From Moniliella sp. 'wahieum' (Eukaryota; Basidiomycota; Moniliellomycetes; Moniliellales; Moniliellaceae): 64,000 nt of DNA. Location of the stretch: assembly GCA_003971905.1 (NCBI GenBank), contig RSEE01000005.1, positions 1 to 64,000 of the forward strand. Reading direction: 5' to 3'. Both the position numbers and the translations under genes were made by a program. Below, in pieces: positions 56,641-64,000 of the stretch. How positions within the stretch are numbered: the first letter of the stretch is position 1; each line of letters opens with the position of its first letter. The notes below the pieces were generated by a model, which worked only from the letters and a program-made list of their open reading frames with translations, made no database searches and had not been told where the DNA came from.

Positions 56641-56828
56641 CGCCCGGTTAAGTGAGCGTCGCCGATCCATCGAGGGCCGTGCAGGGGAACCCCAGTACTA
56701 CCCTCCAACAGAAGCAAGCGAAGACTGCGAAGGCACTAAGAATGTCATCCGATAGCACTTCCTCGTCGAAAATGCTGGTAACAAGGTTCCGGATAGATAT
56801 GTGAGGACTACGTACAAAATTCAAGGTG

Positions 56829-57539
56829 ATGGGCAAGGCCCACAAGATTGTGCACAAGAAATTTCGATTAGCTATGAGGCTAATACCGGCACCACTATAC
56901 GCCAGTGTGGCGTCCCAGTTTCCATTCCTGGCGGAGTGTGGGAATGGTCTGTGCTCGTTCTATGGGGAGCCATTGATCTCGATTGATTTCCCCTTTCTTC
57001 GTTGTGTTGCCTATGCCTTATTGATCCAGCCCATGGTAGTGCCCACGGTGTCTTTGCCCACAGAGTACCAACTGGTGGTCAAAACAATGGTGGCGGCTTC
57101 TCCAGCCTGTGTTCACATGTTCACACTCGACGGCGATTCGAAGGACGATGTCGGTGTGCCTGAGGGCGAGCTGACGGTGGGCGACCAGATCCACATTGAC
57201 TTGGATGATAAAAGGCAAAGATTTAGTGTTGGTTCCCATTGTGTCGTCCATGGGAGAGGAGTCGCGTCAAGCTTCAGCAGGAACACGACTATATCCGCTT
57301 TGGGTGCTTGTGTAAACAATCTCTATTTCCACAACACAGACGCAACGGTACTTACGTCATGCTTACCTATTTGTTTGCGCGGGCGGAATGCACCCCACCC
57401 CGCGCGCTCAGCCATGCACATGCACATGGGTGATAAATTCCTCCAGCGTGGAACAGTGGCTACGGTGGCGACGGTGCACCAAGCACCAAGCTGGGGCGAA
57501 GCCCCAGCTGACCGGGCCGTAGGCCCGGTGGTCTTCTAG
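56829..57539 (+). CDS. Orphan ORF of about 236 residues
   Basis: Intact frame from ATG 56829 (MGKAHKIVHKKFRLAMRLIP) to TAG at 57537-57539. It has one hydrophobic stretch (CVAYALLIQPMVVPTV) and an acidic patch (GDQIHIDLDD). No domain is recognised. The last 20 codons are made of two perfect hairpins (57489-57529), so the present C-terminus may come from an insertion. It may equally be a chance frame; support is only its length and integrity. Confidence 0.35.
   Translation: MGKAHKIVHKKFRLAMRLIPAPLYASVASQFPFLAECGNGLCSFYGEPLISIDFPFLRCVAYALLIQPMVVPTVSLPTEYQLVVKTMVAASPACVHMFTLDGDSKDDVGVPEGELTVGDQIHIDLDDKRQRFSVGSHCVVHGRGVASSFSRNTTISALGACVNNLYFHNTDATVLTSCLPICLRGRNAPHPARSAMHMHMGDKFLQRGTVATVATVHQAPSWGEAPADRAVGPVVF
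57489..57529. repeat. Two adjacent perfect GC-rich hairpins
   Basis: AGCTGGGGC-GAA-GCCCCAGCT (57489-57509, 9-bp stem) is followed after one base by ACCGGGCC-GTA-GGCCCGGT (57511-57529, 8-bp stem). Both have 3-base loops and no mismatches. The arrangement is that of a double-hairpin element. Confidence 0.9.
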
Positions 57540-58081
57540 TAACTGGTAAACTAAGACTGAGGAGGCGGCGGGACGTGGGCGACTGCGTGAAAGAAGGGTT
57601 AATCGATAACCGATGATCGATGAGATCGATGAGATCTGAGACCGCCGCTGGTGGCCGGTGGGCGCTCAGGCTGAGCGCTGAGCCTCAGCGCTGAGCTGCG
57701 GTGGCTGCTTGGATCCGGTGGCGGACACTTGCCGGATGCGTGGCGGGCGGGATGCTGGGGTTGCAATGGTTTAGGTTCTGACCTGGCTAGTCTGAGATCT
57801 GCGGAGGGCCTGACTGGCGGACTAGTGGAGTGGCCAGTGCTAGTGCCAGTGCTAGTGCTCATGACTAGCACTTGTGACTGCGTCACCGGGTCACCAGCGA
57901 CTAGCTGATTGTTGACAACGTTCACACTAATCCCGCTGGCTGGCTGCTGGCCCGGCGGGGGCGCATGAAAAAGCCACCGCCCGCGTCGTCCCTTGCTTCG
58001 CCCAGTGGATAAAGAGGGCGCAGGTCCTCCCCCCCCCCTCTCCCCATCCATCCTGCGCCCCCTCCGCCCCAGCCCACGGAC
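57540..58081. other. Spacer with palindromic TGAGCGC motifs
   Basis: No gene supported. Imperfect palindromes of GCTCAGG/CTGAGCGCTGAGCCTCAGCG type at 57663-57700 and GTGCTAGTGCCAGTGCTAG at 57837-57856 precede the acyl-CoA synthetase. A GGATAAAGA motif near 58005 may act as its TATA. Confidence 0.45.
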
Positions 58082-59780
58082 ATGCCACCTCAGACCCTGC
58101 GATCCAGCTTCTTCCCTACCCCCGTGTTGCCCCGTGGCAATCTGGTCGCCACGCTGCACAGCAACCCCAACGGCGCCCCAGACTCGGCCCCGGCCTTTAT
58201 CCGCGCCTCGGATGGCAAGGTGCTCACGCGCGGCGAAGTGATCCACACCTCTTACCGCTTTGCCCATGCATTGGTGCACAAGCTCAACCTTGCCCCGGGG
58301 ATACTGTCGCGCTTGTTGCGGGCAACTCGACGTTGTACCCGGTGATTGTGCATGCCTGCCTCGCTGCGGGCGTGGTGGTGGTGCCGCTCAATGCAGCGTA
58401 TACCTCTGACGAGCTTTCCCACCCCTTTGCCGACGCTGCGGTCAAGTACGTCTTGGTCCAGCCGCAGGATGCATCGGTCGTAGCTGTGCGTACAGCCCTG
58501 GAGAAGATCGGCCACCCACGCGCCAATGCACCAGACACGGTCTGGCTCCTGTCCGACGATGATGTGTTGGCTCAGGGGGCAGGCGGTGAAAAGGATTTAC
58601 GCACCCTGTTGGGTCAAGAGGAGCTTGTACCCATTCCCATTCGCGATCCGGAAAACACACCTGCCTTCATCGCCTATTCGTCGGGAACGACGGGCCGGTC
58701 CAAAGGCGCAATCCTGAGCCATACCAATATGACGTCGTGCTGTGTTTACATGACGGAGATCACCAAGCTCTTCCTCTCGGCTGGAACGATGACCATGGCT
58801 TTCTTCCGATGCAACATGTGTTTTGCCTCACATTCCATGTGCACCACACCTTTTACATTGGTGCGCCGTGTGTCGTGCTCGATTCGTTTTCGCTGGCCAA
58901 GTTTTGTTCGGCCATTCAACAGTTCAAGGTGGAGTGGACCTCGGTTGCTCCTCCCATCCTCCTCCTCCTGGCCAAGAGTCCCGATGTGGAGAAGTACGAC
59001 CTTCGCTCCCTTGTTGCAGTGCAATCGGGTGCGGCGCCACTCTCGTCGGCACTCGTGTCCGAGGTCGAAAAGCGCTTTCCCCATCTCAAGATTGCCAATG
59101 GTTACGGGTTGACCGAAGCCAGTCCCTTGGTCTGCATGGACGACCCCAAAGTTAGTGCAGCGCATGGGAACCGAGGCAGCGCCAACCGTTTGATCCCTGG
59201 GCTGGAAGTGCGCCTGGTGAATGAGGAAGGGAAGGATGTGGGACTGACCGAGGGCGAAGGTCCTGATGGAGCGACGTTATCGGGCGAAGTATGGTTGCGT
59301 GGACCCACGATCTTCCGAGGGTACCTGAATAATGACCAGGCCAATGCCGAATCGTTCGCTGCCGAAGGGTGGTACCGCACCGGCGACCTCGGGTCCTTCC
59401 GCCAAGGTCGGCTGACAATCGAGGAGCGGCTCAAGCAAGTAATCAAAGTGGGCGGAAGGCAAGTGGCCCCGTCGGAGCTGGAGGCGATTCTGCTCACGCA
59501 TCCCAAAGTCGCAGATGCAGCGGTGGTGCCCTTGTACGTGGAGGAAAAGTCGGACGAGTACCCATTGGCGTACATTGTGGTCAAGCCCGAGTTCAAGGGA
59601 GACAAGAGCGTGCCGGAGGATGTACGCGCATACGTGGATGGCAAGGTGGTGTATTACAAGCGCCTTAGGGGAGGCGTGCGCATCATCGATGCCATCCCCA
59701 AGTCCCCGTCGGGCAAGATTCTGCATCGCATCCTCCGGGACCAGCTCAAGGCAGAGCAGGCTCCCAAGGCTAAACTTTAG
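58082..59780 (+). CDS. Acyl-CoA synthetase / 4-coumarate:CoA ligase-like, peroxisomal
   Basis: ANL-superfamily adenylating enzyme of about 566 residues starting MPPQTLRSSFFPTPVLPRGN. Motifs in order: the nucleotide loop FIAYSSGTTGRSKGAILSHT (near 58670-58725), MQHVFCLTFHVHHTFYIGAP, ANGYGLTEASPLVCM, WYRTGDLGSFRQGRLTIEER, KVGGRQVAPSELEAILLTHP and the lysine motif IPKSPSGKILHRILRDQL. It activates a carboxylic acid as acyl-AMP and transfers it to CoA; the acid is unknown. The C-terminus AKL is a type 1 peroxisomal signal. Frame changes near 58295 (in CCCCGGGG) and 58785; the first fits one missing base. Confidence 0.93.
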
Positions 59781-60336
59781 CAATCTCCCCCCCCCACCTC
59801 GCCGTCGTCATTGGTAGCTTCATCACTCCGAATACGCAATTTCGGCTGACCGGTACAATGGCGATTCCCCTTTCCCTTTCGGGGAAAGAAAGAGACTATA
59901 TATAGGCTCAACAAGTTGAATCGATAAGAATGAGCTGAACTATCCTGCTTTGTCCACTGTTATTGTCAGGAGCCAAGAACGAGAGATGCTGAGGCCTAGC
60001 AGCCAGGAGGCGCGTGGGTATGGGGTAGAGAGAAGAGGTCCACACGTGGGAGTGAACCTTGGGAGAGGTCAGAGAATATTATGGAATGGTGGCCTCGTGG
60101 TCACTGTGGTCTTCAAACCCGGAGGGGACGGGCTCGATAAAGACATCAAGGGATGGAGAAGCAGATGACAGAATGGTGTAAGTTACCCGCCCCTACACCA
60201 GTGTGGCACCGCACTGATCATCTCGACCATCGCTCAAGTGTATGGGGGGGGGATTGCGAGCCCCGGCAGATGAAGAGATCGATATAAGACGGGTTGTGGA
60301 TAGTATCCATTGAGGTCTTCTCATAGCCAGGTGGAT

Positions 60337-61160
60337 GTTTTTACGGGCTGCGTTGGACCCGAGATTGACCGATCCAAGCTAAGGCCCGCTTGCTCCGCAC
60401 GTGCCCAGTGGAGCGTGCTTAGGAGTCCAAAACCAAAAGAGTGATGACGGTTGGTTAACTTAGGAACGGTGGCCCGAGAGGGACCATGCATCCGCGCGAC
60501 AATAGCCCCCCCCCGCCCAAGTCCAAGTCGGCTGGTCTAAATAAGACCACCGAGCTTCCAGTATCTTTGCTACGACTGTCACTCTGTCCCCGCCTCCTTT
60601 TCCTTTCTCGGTCACGCTCGCGCCGACCAACGACTCTTTTGACGTGTCTTCCTTTCTACGCCCCCTCTTGTATCCGTTTTCCCTTTTGATCTTGCCTGTA
60701 CCCCTTGTTGATGGGGATCCTTTTCCCTATACCTTCCATTCTCGTCTTCACTCTCGTCCACCCCTCGTCCTGTCCCTCTTATCCTGGCCGATTCCTGCCC
60801 GTTTTCCAGCCAATTGATCCAGTACAGGCAGCCTCCTCTTTTGTCAGCTCCCGACTCCTCTTCCGACCTCGTCCTCCAGCTCTCCATCAGTCCAGTCATA
60901 CGAACCCTCCTTCAGCCGCGTCGATTTCCTATCTCTATCCGGTCTCAGTTGAGGCAGTGTTTGACCGCCACTGCCTCTTCCCATCCCTAAGCCCCGGGGC
61001 TTCAGACACGTTACTACGGCCCAAGCCGGGGCAGATGCAGCCTTGCTGTGCACAGGTGCAGCCGCCCACCAAACGCCTCTCATCGTTCGTATAGCTCCTC
61101 TCGGATCCACCAACTAGACCAAGCCGGAAACTGCCGAGTCGACCTACCGTCTCCTAAGGG
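60337..61160 (+). repeat. Dispersed repeat R1, copy C
   Basis: Longest-matching partner of copies A and B: TTACGGGCTGCGT, CCCAGTGGAGCGTG, ACGGTGGCCCGAG, GATGGGGATCC, CAGCCAATTGATCC, TTCAGCCGCGTCGATTTC, CTTCAGACACGTTACTACG and CCCAAGCCGG occur in the same order and spacing class. Predominantly C/T on this strand. Confidence 0.7.
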
Positions 61161-61179
61161 ATTGTACCCCAACCCCCCC

Positions 61180-61206
61180 GGGCGAGCCCCCTGGCGGGGC
61201 CCGCCC
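61180..61206. repeat. GC-rich hairpin
   Basis: GGGCG-A-GCCCC and GGGGC-C-CGCCC form a 10-pair stem with a single A/C mismatch around the loop CTGGC. It lies just beyond repeat R1 copy C. Confidence 0.75.
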
Positions 61207-61865
61207 ACAGTGGATCAGGACATCGCTCCGCTGAGGCCCTGAGGCCTGAAGGTACTGTTGAGGTGAGTATGCTGAGCGGCTAATTAGGAGTGTACGCGAG
61301 CGCCTAAGGAGCGCTTATGCTGCCGCCAGCGGTCCATTGCTAGACTAATAGCAATAACGAGCGGCTTACGCGAGATTCAAAGAGGTGCTTATGCCGCCTG
61401 CTGGAGGCGGCGTCAGGAGGATGGCGGAGGGAGGCAGCTGGGCAGTGTGCGGCATTGGGCGGGCCTAAGCGAGACAGAAATTGAAACGGCCGCCGCTTGA
61501 ACAGTTTGATTTCTCGGACAGGGTCGGGGGTGCGGATTAGGTAACACCCTGCATCGACCTCCTTCGATCATTGATACCACCATCGGCGGAGGCAGGAGCG
61601 GTGAGCAGCCGATGACTATCTCACCCTCTGGCGATCGTTGGCGTGCTGACGGTGTTCTGAGCCTTGGATCCATCTGCTGACAGCACCTGCTTGGTCTCGA
61701 TGCTCCCACCAGTGCCCGCCACACTCATTCAAACTCCCGCCCGCTCCGCACCTCCACAATCAGATTGCTGAACAGATGTCAAACCGAACTCTAATACTCG
61801 CCGCGTGGCATCCTTCCATCATCCCCTAGTGCTAACGATATCGGTGCGCGTGATGTGCGGCAGCA

Positions 61866-61873
61866 CTGTATAT
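61866..61873 (+). promoter_or_regulatory. TATA element of the acyltransferase-like gene
   Basis: A TATATATA-type run about 70-75 bases upstream of ATG 61944. Confidence 0.45.
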
Positions 61874-61943
61874 ATATGTGACCTGTCTCCCTCCTCGCTC
61901 GACTTGTATCCTTCTTTCCTTACCACCCATCCGTCTTCCAACC

Positions 61944-63718
61944 ATGGCTCTTCAACGCAGCACTCGTCTGGCCCTCCGTACGCTCCAAGCCAAACCTGTT
62001 GCCCCGTTATTGGCGCAGCCATTGGTGCGGATGGTGTCCACCTCCAGTGCCGATCGTCGTCCTGTCATCGCCCCACGAAGAATTGGTTCGGTGCAGCCCC
62101 CTCCCACGCCTCTGATCATGAACCAAGTCCATGCCAACAGCTGCAACCCCCACCCCATTTGGGTTGCCGATCCTACTGCGGGAGGCTGGCTGCGCTCCCC
62201 GTCTCCAGCGGAAAAGACCCAGTTCATGCAAAGTGAAGTGGAGGATGGCTGTCTAGACTTTGGCGTCCGCTACGAGTTTGCAGTCAATCAGCCTGTTTCG
62301 CCCAAAGCGCTGGCAGCGGCTTGGACGGACACTCTTTTCCGTCATCCCATCATCGGTGTAGAGAAACATGTATGTCCCTCCTACTGTCCTTTTCTATAAT
62401 AACCTTTTCGCCTGCGGCCATACCAAATCCGAGAATCATACGAGAACTGACACGTTTGCCATCAGGGCAATTATGAGGATGGCATTTGGTTCTACCCGGA
62501 TTACAGTGTATCATCGAACCAAACCGAATGGCTGAAGGATACCTTTGTCTACCTCCCCAGTGGGGGGACCGAAGCGGTTCAAGAGGTGCTTGATGTGCAG
62601 CTGAGTGAGCGGTACAGCCACAAGTACTCTGCACATTTCACCATTGCTCCGAAAGAGGACGGTGGCTTCTCCGTTGGGATCCACTGCCGCCACGCTGCGT
62701 ACGACATCCAGGGTATATGCATGGTGTTCCGAGCGTTCCAGCAAGCACTTTCGGATGCGCTTCAGAACAAGTTGCCAAGCCGCCAATGGGGGCAAGAAGT
62801 GCGGCGTCTCCCCATCCCTACGGAGCAAGCGGTGCACGACGATATGGGTGCCTTCACCCCGGCTCAGGTGGCCGATGCCAACGCCGAGGTTACGGCGCAC
62901 ATGGCCAAGGTGAACGAGCCCCATTTCAACCTCCCGTACGCCACGGTCCCTAATTGGGCCGCTGTATCGAGTGGTCCGAGCAAGAAGGCTAACGTCCGTC
63001 TGACCCAGCCTGAAACCAAGAATCTAATCCAGGCTGTCAAGAAGGCGGGATTGAGCGTCACACCCTTCATAATTGCATGTGCGATGCACACCCTCAAGAC
63101 GTTCTCCCCTCCCTCGGAGAAGAGCGGCGCCACGTGTTCCTCAATGTCGTCAACCGACGCCGCTGGCTTTCTGAGCACCGTATCACGGACCCTGAGCTGT
63201 CATTCCCTTCTTTGGCAACTCGGTCCAGATTCTCCATGCTCCCAACCATGGCACTGACGTGCTGCAATTGGCCCGGGAGGTGTACAAGCGTCAATGGGCC
63301 GACTTGGCCCCCCACCGTCCCGTTCCGCTGTGGGGGTTGAACCTGCTCAGAAAATGTACGAAGACGCTTTGGTCCCCTTCAACCCGGCCCAAGCGCCAGA
63401 ATATGGGTCGGGCGCGATTTATGTCTCTTCCCCGGGGCCACTGGACAAGGGCAAAGCTGCACCCTTCCCCTCTGAGTTGGAAGATGGTGCGGTGCGGATG
63501 ACCACCAACGATTTTGGTGTTAGCATCCGCATGACCTCGGGTCACTCTCTCTTGCACATCTGGACATTCCGCGGCCAACTTGAACTTCAACTTACCATTC
63601 CCAAGTGGTATGAACAGCGCACGCACAGGAATGGATGGACGCGACGAAACACTTGCTCATCGCTTTGAGTCAGGACATTGTCGCTGGCAATAACTCAACT
63701 CCGACCGCCAAGTTGTGA
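61944..63718 (+). CDS. HxxxD acyltransferase-like protein (condensation/AATase superfamily) ending AKL
   Basis: The ATG at 61944 opens a basic, Arg-rich N-terminus (MALQRSTRLALRTLQAKPVA) that resembles a mitochondrial presequence. An intron at 62370-62465 joins HPIIGVEKH to GNYEDGIWFYPDYS. The HxxxD motif lies in HCRHAAYDIQGICMVFRAF (about 62685-62730). Later blocks are FNLPYATVPNW, GLSVTPFIIACAMHTLK, HVFLNVVNRRRWLSEHRITD, GTDVLQLAREVYKRQWADL and DFGVSIRMTSGHSLLHIWTF. It ends NNSTPTAKL, a peroxisomal type 1 signal, at 63718. This is the layout of alcohol acyltransferase / condensation-type enzymes that use acyl-CoA. Frame changes near 63110, 63215, 63345 and 63625. Substrates unknown; dual targeting possible. 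Confidence 0.75.
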
Positions 63719-64000
63719 TCGTTTTGTTGTTGTTGTTGAGGCTCAATTCTCTCACCTTTTTCGCTCTCTTGTCACTCCCTCTATACACATTCACTCACTG
63801 CCTGCGACCACTCTCGTATGTCTCCTTTGGATAATCAACATGCTTCTCACCCCATCGTTTCTTTTTCATCACCATATCGACATGGCATAAAAAGCCTGTT
63901 GAAATGCTCCTCTCCTCCCACAATAAGATGTTCTACTTTTCGCCATCGTCAACTTTGGCATGCGTGTATCAGAGATACGACACGGGCTTTCATTGACGGT
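63719..64000. other. 3' flank of the acyltransferase-like gene
   Basis: Pyrimidine-rich untranslated-like sequence with a TTG trinucleotide run near 63723-63736; nothing else seen before the window ends. Confidence 0.5.

Larger units (their letters stand above)
59783..61860. other. Intergenic region with repeat R1 copy C
   Basis: No gene supported outside the repeat. It contains an ATATATA motif near 59899, the R1 element, a long GC hairpin at 61180-61206, a GAGGCCCTGAGGCCTGA motif near 61232-61248 and short ORFs without domains at 61300-61760. Confidence 0.5.

Noticed and set aside
57599-58279. Minus-strand ORF of 226 codons
   Set aside because: It is antisense to the acyl-CoA synthetase start and low-complexity spacer; no domain.

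Overview
The window looks like nuclear DNA of a fungus, most likely a basidiomycete. Its genes are interrupted by short GT..AG introns (about 45 to 220 bp, often with a TACTAAY/CTRAC-like branch site). The families are typically fungal: an SPX-RING ligase, a Sng1-type DUF3533 protein, a Prm10/ThrE-type protein, Tom20, Bfr2, Rrp4, an Nta1-type amidase, a CBS-PB1 protein and a kinesin-14. A placement in Pucciniomycotina is only a guess. There is no rDNA, CRISPR array or bacterial-type operon.

Layout. 0-2 kb: the end of a CBS-PB1 protein. 2-4.7 kb: spacer with a dispersed repeat. 4.7-6.5 kb: a secreted aspartic protease. 7-8.3 kb: a decayed Ty3/gypsy integrase-chromodomain relic. 8.3-14.4 kb: gene-poor DNA with simple repeats. 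14.4-36.3 kb: a dense housekeeping block holding an Nta1-like amidase (-), SPX-RING E3 (-), Sng1-like protein (-), Prm10/ThrE-like protein (-), Tom20 (-), Bfr2 (-), Rrp4 (+, divergent from Bfr2), kinesin-14 (-), a disordered nuclear protein (+) and a nitronate monooxygenase-like flavoprotein (-). 37.5-48.7 kb: an F-box neighbourhood with two long paralogues in opposite orientation and two broken fragments, around a ubiquitin-like/ribosomal L40 fusion and an alpha/beta hydrolase. 51-55.3 kb: a secreted class 3 lipase, an intron-containing tRNA-Arg(CCG), a four-helix membrane protein and a D-2-hydroxyacid dehydrogenase. 55.7-57.6 kb: repeats, a two-zinc-knuckle mini ORF and an orphan ORF ending in two perfect hairpins. 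58-63.7 kb: an acyl-CoA synthetase and an acyltransferase-like protein, both ending in the peroxisomal signal AKL, with a dispersed repeat between them.

Two points colour everything. First, most genes are split over reading frames by single-base shifts. Where the correct reading is obvious, the shift usually fits one missing base, often in a short homopolymer. This fits uncorrected sequencing deletions better than mass pseudogenisation, so coordinates below span whole genes across these breaks. Second, the ubiquitin half of the L40 fusion is strikingly divergent and lacks the two tail arginines that conjugation relies on.

Links between genes are inferred: several ubiquitin-related genes (SPX-RING, Nta1-like, F-box proteins, the ubiquitin-like fusion) lie in one 33 kb stretch, and an AKL-tagged synthetase and transferase could share a peroxisomal acyl-CoA route. 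Neither is proven by proximity.
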